This document shows positions 28,454 through 36,959 of a DNA stretch of 47,946 nt, piece by piece. The translations under genes and the position numbers were made by a program. A model generated the notes under the pieces. That model saw nothing but the letters and a program-made list of their open reading frames with translations, was not told the origin of the DNA and did not search any database. Numbering within the stretch: the first letter of the stretch is position 1; each line of letters starts with the position of its first letter. The stretch is from the NCBI GenBank assembly GCA_947589545.1, contig CANQBA010000026.1, positions 1 to 47,946 of the forward strand, in the 5' to 3' direction. This DNA is from an uncultured Oscillospiraceae bacterium. GTDB lineage: Bacteria; Bacillota; Clostridia; Oscillospirales; Oscillospiraceae.

Positions 28454-29623
28454 ATGGACATACGCCTTACCCCGTCCACCCTCCGGGGCGCGGTGACCCC
28501 GCCGCCCTCCAAATCCCTGAGTCACCGGGCGCTGATTGCCGCCGCCCTGGCCCGCTCCACGGACGCCCTTTCCAATCTGGCGTCCTCCCAGGACATCGAC
28601 GCCACCCGCCGGTGCCTGGACGCGCTCTTTTCGCTGGACGACGGCTTCCCCACCCTGGACTGCGGGGAATCCGGCTCCACCCTCCGGTTCCTCATCCCCC
28701 TCTCTCTGGTTCTGCGGGGCGGGGCCCGGTTCACGGGCCGGGGGCGGCTGATGGAGCGGCCCCAGGAGCCGTATTTTGCCATCTTCCGTGAAAAGCGCAT
28801 CCACTTTGAAAAAACCGGCGGCGAGCTCTTTGTCACCGGCGCGCTGACCCCAGGCCGCTGCGCCCTCCCCGGCGACGTGTCCAGCCAGTTCGTCACGGGC
28901 CTTCTCTACGCCCTGCCCCTGTTGCAGGGGGACTCGGAGATCGAGATCACCTCCCCCTTAGAGAGCCGGGACTATGTGACCATGACCCTGGACGTGCTGA
29001 AAAAATACGGGATCTGCGTGGAAAATCAGGACTTCCGCCGGTTTACTGTCCCCGGCGGTCAGAAATACCTCCCCCGCTCTTACGCCGTGGAGGCCGACTG
29101 GTCCCAGGCGGGCTTCTGGTACGCCGCCAACTTTGCCGGTGCCAAAATCGTCCTCTCCGGACTGGATCCCGCCTCCCCCCAGGGGGACAAAGCCGTGGCG
29201 GCGCTGGCGGAGCGTCTGCGGGATCCGGGATGCGCGGACATCGACCTCTCCCAGATCCCCGATCTCCTGCCCCCGCTGGCGGCCATGGCGGCCCTCCGCC
29301 CCGGGGAAAAGACGGTCTTCTCCCACGCCGCCCGTCTGCGCATAAAGGAATCCGACCGCATCGCCTCCACCGCCGCCATGCTCCGGGCCTTCGGGGTACC
29401 CTGCCAGGAGGGGCCGGACTTTCTGACCGTCACGGGCCGGGAGACCCTCTCCGGCTGTACCGTGGACGGGGCGGGCGACCACCGGATCGTCATGGCCGCC
29501 GCCGTGCTGTCCTGCCGGGCCGGCGGGCCGGTGACGGTGCTGGGCGCCCAGGCCGTGAACAAATCCTACCCCACCTTCTTTGAGGAATTTAAACGCCTGG
29601 GAGGGATCGTCCATGTCCTCTGA
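28454..29623 (+). CDS. aroA: 5-enolpyruvylshikimate-3-phosphate synthase
   Basis: 389 residues, shorter than the roughly 427 of E. coli. Joins PEP to shikimate-3-phosphate. Substrate motifs: PPSKSLSHRALIAAALA (K20, S21, R25), GESGSTLR at 71-78 and RIKESDR (near 296). The loop corresponding to the E. coli glyphosate-contact segment (NAGTAMRP) reads ESGSTLRF, with the glycine kept and the proline replaced; herbicide sensitivity cannot be read from this alone. It follows aroB by 2 bp and overlaps aroC by 11 bases. Confidence 0.95.
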   Translation: MDIRLTPSTLRGAVTPPPSKSLSHRALIAAALARSTDALSNLASSQDIDATRRCLDALFSLDDGFPTLDCGESGSTLRFLIPLSLVLRGGARFTGRGRLMERPQEPYFAIFREKRIHFEKTGGELFVTGALTPGRCALPGDVSSQFVTGLLYALPLLQGDSEIEITSPLESRDYVTMTLDVLKKYGICVENQDFRRFTVPGGQKYLPRSYAVEADWSQAGFWYAANFAGAKIVLSGLDPASPQGDKAVAALAERLRDPGCADIDLSQIPDLLPPLAAMAALRPGEKTVFSHAARLRIKESDRIASTAAMLRAFGVPCQEGPDFLTVTGRETLSGCTVDGAGDHRIVMAAAVLSCRAGGPVTVLGAQAVNKSYPTFFEEFKRLGGIVHVL

Positions 29624-30710
29624 ATTGGGAAAACTCCTGAAAATGCAGGTCTTCGGCCAGTCCCACGGCAAAGCCGTCGGCGTGGTGGTGGACGGCCTGC
29701 CCGCCGGGCTCAAAATAGACGAGGAAGAATTATACAAATTTATGTCCCGCCGGAAACCCGGTACCTCGCGTCTCTCCACCCAGCGCAAGGAGGACGACAG
29801 GCCGGTGTTCCTCTCGGGCTTAGTTGACGGCGTCACCGCCGGGTCGCCCCTGTGCGCCGTCATTGAAAATACCGACACCCGCTCCGGCGACTACGCCGGT
29901 CTTACCGACCTGCCCCGGCCCTCCCATGCGGACTACACCGCCAGGATGCGCTACGGCATAGACGTGGATATGCGGGGCTCCGGCCACTTCTCCGGGCGGC
30001 TCACCGCCCCTCTTTGCGTCGCCGGGGGCATCGCCAAGCAGATTTTGGAAAAAGAAAATATTTACGTGGGGGCGCATCTGCTCTCCGTGGGGAACGCGTC
30101 CGACGAGCCCTTTCCCCTGCTGCCCACAGCCGGTCTTTTCCGTGAGATCGCCGCAAAGTCCCTGCCGGTCATCTCTGACGGGGCCGGGGCGCGGATGGCC
30201 GCCCAGATCGAGGCCGCCCGGGCGGAGGCGGACAGCGTGGGCGGCGTTATCGAGTGCGCCGTCACGGGCCTGCCGGCGGGGCTGGGCTCGCCCATGTTCG
30301 ACGGGATGGAGAACCGTCTGGCCGCCGCCCTCTTCGGGATCCCGGCGGTGAAAGGCGTGGAGTTCGGCGCGGGCTTTGCCGCCGCGAAAATGCGCGGAAG
30401 CGAGCATAACGACCCCTATATTCCCGGGGAAAACGGCCGGATTTTGACCTCGAAAAACGACGCCGGCGGCATCGTCGGCGGCATCACCACCGGGATGCCC
30501 GTGGTGGTAAAATGCGCCATGAAGCCCACCCCGTCCATTGGAAAGCCCCAGCGGAGCGTTCGTCTTTCCACCAAGGAGCCGGAGGAGCTTATCATCAAGG
30601 GCCGCCACGACCCATGCGTGGCCATCCGCGCCGTGCCGGTTGTGGAGGCCGTGACCGCCTTTACCGTTTTAGACATTTTTATGGAGGGGAAAACCTATGG
30701 AAATGACTGA
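29613..30710 (+). CDS. aroC: Chorismate synthase
   Basis: 365 residues. Makes chorismate from EPSP with reduced FMN. GQSHG near the N-terminus, RPSHADYT (near 101), RGSGHFSGR and GSEHNDPY are family signatures. Start placed at ATG 29613, 7 nt after GGAGGG inside the end of aroA; an upstream in-frame Met 11 codons earlier has no ribosome site. Overlaps pheA by 14 bases. Confidence 0.95.
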   Translation: MSSELGKLLKMQVFGQSHGKAVGVVVDGLPAGLKIDEEELYKFMSRRKPGTSRLSTQRKEDDRPVFLSGLVDGVTAGSPLCAVIENTDTRSGDYAGLTDLPRPSHADYTARMRYGIDVDMRGSGHFSGRLTAPLCVAGGIAKQILEKENIYVGAHLLSVGNASDEPFPLLPTAGLFREIAAKSLPVISDGAGARMAAQIEAARAEADSVGGVIECAVTGLPAGLGSPMFDGMENRLAAALFGIPAVKGVEFGAGFAAAKMRGSEHNDPYIPGENGRILTSKNDAGGIVGGITTGMPVVVKCAMKPTPSIGKPQRSVRLSTKEPEELIIKGRHDPCVAIRAVPVVEAVTAFTVLDIFMEGKTYGND

Positions 30711-31839
30711 GATCCGCGAAAAGATCGACAAGATCGACGACCAATTCCTGAAGCTCTTTTTGGAGCGCATGGAGCTTTCCAAAAGCATCGCCCAGATCAA
30801 GGCCCGGGACAACCTGCCCATCCTCAACCGGGAGCGGGAGCGGGAGATCCTGAAGGCGGTGTCGGACAAGTCCGGGGAGTTCGATCTCTATTCCCACCGG
30901 CTCTTTTCCACCGTCCTGGAGCTGAGCCGCACCTACCAGCGGGGCTTTTTAAAGACCGGCTCCGCGGTGCGTGACTACATCGGCAGATCCCTGACGGAGG
31001 TGCCGGAGCTCTTTCCCGAGAGCGGCCTCATTGCCTGCCAGGGCGTGGAGGGGGCCTACTCCCAGATGGCCGCCGACCGGATGTTCCCCCGGGGCCATAT
31101 CCTCTACGTCAAAACCTTTGAGGCGGTGTTCGACGCGGTGCAGAGCGGCCTTTGCTCCTTCGGCATCGTCCCCATCGAAAACAGCTCCAACGGCTCCGTC
31201 CGGGCGGTCTACGACCTTTTGCAGACCAAGGAGCTGACCATCGTCCGCTCCGAGCGCCTGTTCATCTCCCACGAGCTGCTGGTGAAGCCGGGGGTGAAGC
31301 TCTCGGAGGTGAAGAAGATCATCTCCCACGAGCAGGCCCTGGGCCAGTGCAGCGCGTTTTTGAAATCCCTGGGCGACAAGGTGGAGATCGAGAAGATGGA
31401 CAACACCGCCGTGGCCGCCAAATTCGTGGCCCAGTGCCCCGACCGCTCCGTGGCGGCCCTGTCCAGCTCCAACTGCGCAGAGCTCTACGGCCTGGAGGCC
31501 CTGAACTGCGGGCGGATCCAGAATTCCGACAACAACTACACCCGCTTCATCTGCCTGACCCGGAAGCCCGTGGTCTACCCCGGTGCCAACCGCATCTCCC
31601 TGGTGCTCTCCTGCGAGCACCGCCCCGGCGCCCTCTACGACGTGCTGAGCCACATCTCCGCCCTGGAGCTGAACCTCATTAAGCTGGAGTCCTGCCCCAT
31701 GGTGGGCCACGACTTCGAGTTCCTGTTCTTCCTGGACATCGAGGCCAGCGTCCGGGATCCCAAGGTGGTGGACATGCTGGAGAGTCTGGAGCACTCCTGC
31801 CGTTCCCTGCGGTATCTGGGAAATTACCAGGAGATATAA
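30697..31839 (+). CDS. pheA: Bifunctional chorismate mutase / prephenate dehydratase (P-protein)
   Basis: 380 residues. AroQ-type chorismate mutase (1-85), prephenate dehydratase (about 108-285; TRF motif at 282-284) and a C-terminal ACT domain (about 298-378) for phenylalanine feedback. GALYDVL at 311-317 matches the first ACT motif. The second motif, normally ESRP, reads ESCP at 331-334, a change in a loop known to affect Phe binding in E. coli. It delivers prephenate to TyrA and phenylpyruvate to a transaminase not in the operon. Ribosome site GGAGGGG lies inside aroC. Confidence 0.95.
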   Translation: MEMTEIREKIDKIDDQFLKLFLERMELSKSIAQIKARDNLPILNREREREILKAVSDKSGEFDLYSHRLFSTVLELSRTYQRGFLKTGSAVRDYIGRSLTEVPELFPESGLIACQGVEGAYSQMAADRMFPRGHILYVKTFEAVFDAVQSGLCSFGIVPIENSSNGSVRAVYDLLQTKELTIVRSERLFISHELLVKPGVKLSEVKKIISHEQALGQCSAFLKSLGDKVEIEKMDNTAVAAKFVAQCPDRSVAALSSSNCAELYGLEALNCGRIQNSDNNYTRFICLTRKPVVYPGANRISLVLSCEHRPGALYDVLSHISALELNLIKLESCPMVGHDFEFLFFLDIEASVRDPKVVDMLESLEHSCRSLRYLGNYQEI

Positions 31840-31869
31840 AAACCGACCGTTTTTGAAGGGGGGAGCGCC

Positions 31870-33114
31870 ATGCGCAGGATCTACGGTCTGCTGGGCCGGA
31901 AGCTGGGCCACAGCCACTCGCCCGCCATCCACGCCATGCTGGGGTGCCGGGGGTACAAGCTCTACGAGCTGGAGCCGGAGGCGCTGGGGGATTTCCTGCG
32001 CCGCCCGGATCTGGGGGCGGTGAACGTGACCATCCCCTACAAGCGGGAGGTGTTTCCCTATCTGGACGTGATCGACCCCGCCGCCTCTGAGATCGGCGCG
32101 GTGAACACCGTGGTCAACCGGGGCGGGAAGCTCTACGGCTACAACACCGACAAATACGGTCTGGAATACGCCCTCCGGCGGGCGGGGCTGGAGCTTTGTG
32201 GGAAAAAGACCGTCATTTTGGGCTCCGGCGGCACCTCCCACACCGCCGCCGCCGCGGCCAGGGCCCTGGGGGCCCGGGAGATCACCGTCATCTCCCGCTC
32301 CGGGGAGGATAATTACGGCAACCTGGAGAAAAACGCCGACGCGGACATCCTCATCAACACCACCCCCGTGGGCATGAGCCCCAACTGCCCCGCCCAGCCC
32401 CTGTCCCTCACCGCCTTTCCCAACCTCTCCGGGGTCATGGACGTGGTGTTCAACCCCCTGCGGACGGGCCTTCTCCAGGAGGCGGAGCGGCTGGGCATCC
32501 CCCACGCCGGGGGCCTGCCCATGCTGGTGGCCCAGGCCAAGCTGGCCGAGGAGCATTTCTTCGGCAAACAGCTGGAGGACCGGCGCATTGAGGAGGTCAC
32601 CCGGAAGCTCTGCCGGGACGTGACCAACATCGTGCTCATCGGTATGCCCGGCTGCGGCAAGACCACCGTGGGAAAATTCCTGGCCCGCCGCACCGGCCGG
32701 CCGCTGGTGGACGTGGACAGGGAGATCACCGCCCGCACCGGCTCCCGCCCCGGCGACATCATCACAGGCCAGGGGGAGGCGGCCTTCCGGAAGCTGGAGA
32801 CGGAGCTTCTGCGGGAGCTGTGCGCCGGAACGGGGCGGATCATCACCACCGGCGGCGGCTGCGTCACCGTCCCGGAGAACTACCCCATCCTCCACGAGTC
32901 AGGCCGCATCTACCGGCTCGACCGGGCCTTAGAGGCCCTCTCCACCCGGGGCCGGCCCCTCTCCGCCGGGGGCATCGAGGGTCTGCGGGCCCTCTTTGAA
33001 AAGCGGGATCCCCTGTACGCCCGCTTTGCCGACGCCACCATCCCCAACGACGGCACGCTGGACGAGGCCGCCCAAAAGATTTGGAGTGATTTTTGTGAAA
33101 ATACTGGTGCTTAA
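31870..33114 (+). CDS. Shikimate dehydrogenase / shikimate kinase fusion (AroE-AroK)
   Basis: 414 residues. Residues 1-245 are shikimate dehydrogenase: SHSP at 15-18, K58 in TIPYK, D94 in YNTD, NADP loop GSGGTSHTA near 118-126 and NTTPVGM near 163. Residues 252-414 are shikimate kinase with Walker A GMPGCGKTT at 258-266, DVDREI near 281 and the GGGC motif at 328-331. One polypeptide therefore takes 3-dehydroshikimate to shikimate-3-phosphate. Both halves look active. Separate AroE and AroK are the rule; this order of fusion is uncommon but occurs in Clostridia. It follows pheA by 30 bp with AAGGGGGGAG and overlaps aroQ. Confidence 0.93.
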   Translation: MRRIYGLLGRKLGHSHSPAIHAMLGCRGYKLYELEPEALGDFLRRPDLGAVNVTIPYKREVFPYLDVIDPAASEIGAVNTVVNRGGKLYGYNTDKYGLEYALRRAGLELCGKKTVILGSGGTSHTAAAAARALGAREITVISRSGEDNYGNLEKNADADILINTTPVGMSPNCPAQPLSLTAFPNLSGVMDVVFNPLRTGLLQEAERLGIPHAGGLPMLVAQAKLAEEHFFGKQLEDRRIEEVTRKLCRDVTNIVLIGMPGCGKTTVGKFLARRTGRPLVDVDREITARTGSRPGDIITGQGEAAFRKLETELLRELCAGTGRIITTGGGCVTVPENYPILHESGRIYRLDRALEALSTRGRPLSAGGIEGLRALFEKRDPLYARFADATIPNDGTLDEAAQKIWSDFCENTGA

Positions 33115-33526
33115 CGGCCCCAACCTCAACATGCTGGGCCTCCGGGAACCGGACATCTACGGGAAAAACACTTACGCCGATCTCCTCTCCCTCATCGCGT
33201 CCGAAGCGGACAGGCTTGGGGTGGCGGTAGAGTTTTTCCAGTCCAACCACGAGGGGGCCCTGGTGGACGCCATTCAGGGGGCCTACGGCCGGGTGGACGG
33301 CATCATCATCAACCCCGGCGCTTACACCCACACCAGCGTGGCCCTGCTGGACGCGGTGAAGGCCGTGTCCATCCCCACCGTGGAGGTGCACATCTCCGAC
33401 CCGGATACCCGGGACGAATTTCGGAAGATAAGCTACATCCGCCAGGCCTGCGTCAAGACCGTCAAGGGCCTGGGCTTTCAGGGGTATCTGGCGGCGCTGC
33501 GGTATCTGGCGGAGAGCCTGAAATAA
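33095..33526 (+). CDS. aroQ: 3-dehydroquinate dehydratase, type II
   Basis: 143 residues, the small dodecameric class. NGPNLNMLG at the N-terminus, catalytic Y22 in PDIYG, NPGAYTHTS near 70 and EVHISDPDTRDEFR near 92. Start is a GTG 7 nt after GGAGTG within the end of the aroE-aroK frame; no ATG is available in a suitable place. It is the last gene of the operon, ahead of a strong terminator. Confidence 0.94.
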   Translation: MKILVLNGPNLNMLGLREPDIYGKNTYADLLSLIASEADRLGVAVEFFQSNHEGALVDAIQGAYGRVDGIIINPGAYTHTSVALLDAVKAVSIPTVEVHISDPDTRDEFRKISYIRQACVKTVKGLGFQGYLAALRYLAESLK

Positions 33527-33630
33527 AGCTTTCCGTCCTGACATCGCGTATTATACCGCTAAGTTAAAGCTTTGTCAAGTAATCTTTTTAATTAATCCAA
33601 ACTTTGTATTAATAATAGTTGCTTTAAAAG

Positions 33631-33670
33631 CAAGACAGGGCGGCAGGCTATAGCCTGCCGCCCTGTCTTG
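33631..33670. terminator. Bidirectional terminator at the end of the aro operon
   Basis: A perfect 40-bp palindrome: an 18-bp stem (CAAGACAGGGCGGCAGGC and its complement) around TATA. It lies between the aro operon and the convergent SLH gene. Confidence 0.85.
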
Positions 33671-33681
33671 TTCTCCGTAAT

Positions 33682-34263
33682 TTATCGGAACATGATCGTG
33701 CAATTGTCAAACAGCGCGGCCAGCACCGTTTCCGCGGCATCCTGTCCCATGTGCCGGCGAAAATCGTCCCCCGTCTCGCCGTACCGGGCCCACCAGGCGG
33801 CGGGGATCCTTGCCCAATCGAGGGAGAACTCCGGCACAGGGCCATCGGGGAACCGAAGACCGGCGGCGGAGGCCAGACGGTAGGCCATGGTAACGGCCTC
33901 CATCAAGGTGATAGCCTTTTGCGGGGAAAAGTTTCCGTTTCCGGTGCCGTTGGTGATGCCGTGACGCTCCGCCCAGGCGCACGCGTAATAAAGGTCGGTG
34001 CCGGTGGGGACATCGCTAAAAACAAGGTAAGTACCCAGCCCGCCAGGCTCGACGGGCTGTCCGTCAGAGGCGCCGGGGCCCTGGAAGTCCTTCTCCTGCT
34101 CCACGGGGGTGCCGCCACGCTCAAGATACCCGTTATAGAGGGCTGTCACAAAATCGCCCCGGGTGAGCGTGTGGTCGTCCGCCGCGGCAGGGTGGGCGGA
34201 ACCGATGGGCAGCAGGATCAGCGCCAGAAGCAGGGAACACAGACATACGGCTTTCTTTTTCAT
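33682..34263 (-). CDS. Small secreted SLH-domain protein
   Basis: 193 residues. Signal peptide 1-28 (MKKKAVCLCSLLLALILL, cleavage near HPAAA). A short TRGDFVTALYNGY segment and a clearer SLH repeat (about 78-133; FSDVPTGTDLYYACAWAERHG, FSPQKAITLMEAVTMAY) follow. No catalytic motif is recognised. It is probably held at the cell wall. Its leader and signal peptide are near-copies of those of the next upstream gene, although the mature proteins are unrelated. It ends 12 bp before the bidirectional terminator. Confidence 0.75.
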   Translation of the reverse strand: MKKKAVCLCSLLLALILLPIGSAHPAAADDHTLTRGDFVTALYNGYLERGGTPVEQEKDFQGPGASDGQPVEPGGLGTYLVFSDVPTGTDLYYACAWAERHGITNGTGNGNFSPQKAITLMEAVTMAYRLASAAGLRFPDGPVPEFSLDWARIPAAWWARYGETGDDFRRHMGQDAAETVLAALFDNCTIMFR

Positions 34264-34333
34264 AAGGATCCCTCCGTTTTTTTCTGATGTTTGAAAAGGC
34301 GAAAAACCAGGGCGGATATGACGTTACAGGAAG

Positions 34334-35308
34334 TTATTCCTCCCGGGGGGTGTCGTCGTCACGCCGTACGGAGGGGGCTCTTCTGGTCCGGGCGCGGCGG
34401 CGGAGGAAAGCCAGGATCAGGACGGCGACGACGGCCAGGAGGGCGGCGATGAGCAGGAGGGCGGGCAGGTTCACCACGAACCATTTGAATAGGGCCTTGA
34501 AGAAGTCCCCGATGTTCTCCAGGGTATCCCGGAGGCCGTCGCCGATCTGCTGCCAGTAGGTGCGATGCGCCTCCACCACCCTTGTGTACTCCCGGACCTC
34601 GTTGACCGTCACGCGGACGGTGCTGTAATCCACCTGATTCTGCCAGTTGCGCAGGGTGGTCTCCAGGGCCTCCAGCTGGTAGCGCACCTCGGAGAGGCGG
34701 GACTCGATCTCCAGCATCTCGGAGACAGTCTCACATTTTTCCAGCATGGCCATGAGCCGCTCCTGCTCCACCCGGTAGGCGTCCAGCCGGGACTGGGTGT
34801 CGTAATAGCGTTCGGTGATGTTCTCGGTGTATACCCGGCGGCTTGTGATGTTGCCGGCGCTCTCCAGGGCGGCGGTCATGTCCCGGAAAGCGCCCACGGG
34901 CACACGGATGACAAACTCGGCGTGGCGGTAGACGGCCCGGTCGTAGTAGGCGTCCGACAGGCTCCTGCCGGAGACGCTGGAGGACTCCAGGAAGGCGCCG
35001 TACTGGGAGAGCAGGGCCTCCACGCCGGCCACGGCGCTGTCGAAGTCCACCGTCTCCAGGGTGATGTCGGCGGAGTAGATGATTTTCTCGGCGAGGCTGG
35101 TCTGGGGCCGCACCGCATCCCCCACCACGCCGTCCCAGCTCTCCTGATCCCATTTCTCAGTGCTGCCGGGGGCCTCCATATCCCCTGCCGCGCCGCCGGA
35201 GACGGCGCTGTTGACTCCCTCCAAGTCCATTTTTCTCCCCCCGCAGGAGGCCAGCAGCAATGTCAGTGCCAGGAGCAGGGCGCACAGGCACACGGTCTTC
35301 TTTTTCAT
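34334..35308 (-). CDS. DUF4349-type lipoprotein
   Basis: 324 residues. Lipoprotein signal with LLLASC, modified C22. The domain (about 68-290) has the DUF4349 pattern: II.SADITLETVDFDSAV..V at its start, VYTENITERYYDTQSRLDAYRVEQERL, then a coiled coil and a single membrane helix (about 275-297) followed by a basic tail. Function unknown; such proteins sit at the outer face of the membrane. Start at ATG 35308 after GGAGGG; the frame is open upstream through the hexamer repeat, which has no ribosome site and would bury the signal peptide. Confidence 0.82.
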   Translation of the reverse strand: MKKKTVCLCALLLALTLLLASCGGRKMDLEGVNSAVSGGAAGDMEAPGSTEKWDQESWDGVVGDAVRPQTSLAEKIIYSADITLETVDFDSAVAGVEALLSQYGAFLESSSVSGRSLSDAYYDRAVYRHAEFVIRVPVGAFRDMTAALESAGNITSRRVYTENITERYYDTQSRLDAYRVEQERLMAMLEKCETVSEMLEIESRLSEVRYQLEALETTLRNWQNQVDYSTVRVTVNEVREYTRVVEAHRTYWQQIGDGLRDTLENIGDFFKALFKWFVVNLPALLLIAALLAVVAVLILAFLRRRARTRRAPSVRRDDDTPREE

Positions 35309-35394
35309 AACGATCCCTCCGTTTTTGTCTGATACATGCAAAGACGACAAACAGGGGGGGATATGACGGCACATGCACATGCGCGCGTACTCTA

Positions 35395-35462
35395 TTTCCG
35401 TTTCTTTTCCCGTTTCTTTTCCCGTTTCTATTTCTATTTCTTTTTCTATTTCTGTTTCTATA
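35395..35462. repeat. Degenerate hexanucleotide tandem repeat
   Basis: About 68 bp of repeating pyrimidine-rich six-base units on the plus strand (TTTCTT, TTTCCC, TTTCTA variants), including a doubled 12-mer CGTTTCTTTTCC. It lies between enolase and the DUF4349 gene and might vary in length between strains. Confidence 0.7.
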
Positions 35463-35466
35463 GGCA

Positions 35467-35489
35467 ATCCCACGGCAATGCCGTGGGAT
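35467..35489 (-). terminator. Hairpin after eno
   Basis: A perfect 10-bp stem ATCCCACGGC with its complement and an AAT loop, 33 bp beyond the enolase stop. There is no clear T tail. Confidence 0.45.
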
Positions 35490-35521
35490 CACCCGTGGCA
35501 TCACCGGTCGATGTTTTTGGC

Positions 35522-36775
35522 TTACAGTCCGTAGAGAGCGGCGGGGCCCAGATCGGATTCGATCTTCATCAGGCGGTTATATTTGGCCGTCCGATCCGTG
35601 CGGCTGGGAGCGCCGGTCTTCACCAGGGGCGCGTTGACGGCCACGGAGAGATCCGCCAGGGTGGTGTCCTCCGTCTCGCCGGAGCGGTGGGAGATCACCG
35701 GCGTCATACCGGCCCCTCTGGCCGTCTCGATGGCAAACAGGGTGTCCGTCAGGGTGCCGATCTGGTTCATCTTGATGAGCACCGCGTTGCCCGCCTTCTC
35801 CGCTACGCCCTTTTGGATCCTGCCGGCGTTGGTGACAAAGAGGTCGTCGCCCACAAGCTTGATCTGGCCGCCCAGCTCCTCCGTCATGATCTGCCAGCCC
35901 TCCCAGTCCTCCTCGCCCAGGCCGTCCTCGATGGAAAAGATAGGGTATTTGTCACAGAAGCCGTGCCAGCGGTCGATGAGCTGGCGGGCGGTGAGCTTCT
36001 CCTTCCGCTTGGGCAGGAAGTAGCCCTCCCCCGTCTGCCACTGGGAGGCGGCGGCGTCCAGGGCAAAGAGGAAATCCCGGCCCGGCTCAAAGCCGGCGGC
36101 CCGCACCCCCTCGGTGAGCACCCGCAGAGCCGCCTCGTCGGATTCCAGCTCCGGCGCGTAACCGCCCTCGTCCCCCACGCCGGAGGAGCGGATCACCTTT
36201 CTGAGGGCGTGGAACACCTCGGCGCACCAGCGCACCGCCTCGGAAAAGCCCTCCGCCCCCACCGGTACCAGCATGAACTCCTGAATATCCACGTCGTTGC
36301 CGGCGTGAGCGCCGCCGTTTAAAACGTTCATCATGGGCACCGGGAGACGCCGCGCCCCCGCGCCGCCCAGATAGGCCCACAGGGGCAGGCCCCGGCTTAC
36401 GGCGGCGGCCCGGGCCACGGCCAGAGAGGCCGCCAGCACCGCGTTGGCCCCCAGACGGGAGAGGGTATCCGTTCCGTCCAGCTCGCGAAGCGTTATGTCA
36501 ACCCGTGACTGCTCCAGGGCGTTCCTGCCCCGAAGGGCCTCATTGATCTCCCCGGAGACGCTCTCCGCCGCCCCCAAAACGCCCTTGCCGCCGTAGCGCT
36601 CCCCGCCGTCCCGGCGCTCCCAGGCCTCATATGTCCCCGTGGACGCGCCCGACGGCACGGCCGCCGCGGCGCGGCGGCCGTCCTCCAGCACGCACATCGC
36701 CTCCACCGTGGGGGTGCCACGGGAGTCCAGGATCTCCCGGCCAGTCAGAGAAACGATCCCAACAAATTCGTCCAT
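35522..36775 (-). CDS. eno: Enolase
   Basis: 417 residues, slightly short of the usual 430. Interconverts 2-phosphoglycerate and PEP. DSRGTPTVEA at 15-24, PSGASTG at the first substrate loop, GDEGGYAP (catalytic acid), SIEDGLGEEDW (metal), KLVGDDLFVTN (metal), IKMNQIGTLT (catalytic lysine) and SHRSGETED are all present. Start at ATG 36775 after AGGAGG; the 40-codon upstream extension is not supported. Transcribed alone on the minus strand next to mobile-element debris. PEP made here feeds the aro pathway encoded nearby, but there is no sign of linked regulation. Confidence 0.95.
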   Translation of the reverse strand: MDEFVGIVSLTGREILDSRGTPTVEAMCVLEDGRRAAAAVPSGASTGTYEAWERRDGGERYGGKGVLGAAESVSGEINEALRGRNALEQSRVDITLRELDGTDTLSRLGANAVLAASLAVARAAAVSRGLPLWAYLGGAGARRLPVPMMNVLNGGAHAGNDVDIQEFMLVPVGAEGFSEAVRWCAEVFHALRKVIRSSGVGDEGGYAPELESDEAALRVLTEGVRAAGFEPGRDFLFALDAAASQWQTGEGYFLPKRKEKLTARQLIDRWHGFCDKYPIFSIEDGLGEEDWEGWQIMTEELGGQIKLVGDDLFVTNAGRIQKGVAEKAGNAVLIKMNQIGTLTDTLFAIETARGAGMTPVISHRSGETEDTTLADLSVAVNAPLVKTGAPSRTDRTAKYNRLMKIESDLGPAALYGL

Positions 36776-36922
36776 TGTATGCCTCCTGTCCGTTGATGAG
36801 ATCAGTATTCCCCCGGCGGGGGCAGGTATACGGGAAAAGGGAAAATTTAAGGGCCGCCTCTCCGGGGCGGTGCCGTAGGGAAACATTGTGAACACCCCTA
36901 TGTTAATTTATATTTTCCGGTC

Positions 36923-36950
36923 AGGAGCCTGTGATGATGCACAGGCTCCT
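36923..36950. terminator. Hairpin at the edge of the mobile-element remnant
   Basis: AGGAGCCTGTG, ATGATG loop, CACAGGCTCCT: a perfect 11-bp stem between enolase and the recombinase remnant. Confidence 0.5.
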
Positions 36951-36959
36951 TAGTTTGTA

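Noticed and set aside
30949-32895. 648-codon minus-strand frame opposite pheA and aroE-aroK
   Set aside because: Antisense shadow; both plus-strand genes are fully supported.
35309-35473. N-terminal extension of the DUF4349 protein with E/K/T/I repeats
   Set aside because: It translates the hexamer repeat, has no ribosome site and would bury a good lipoprotein signal peptide.
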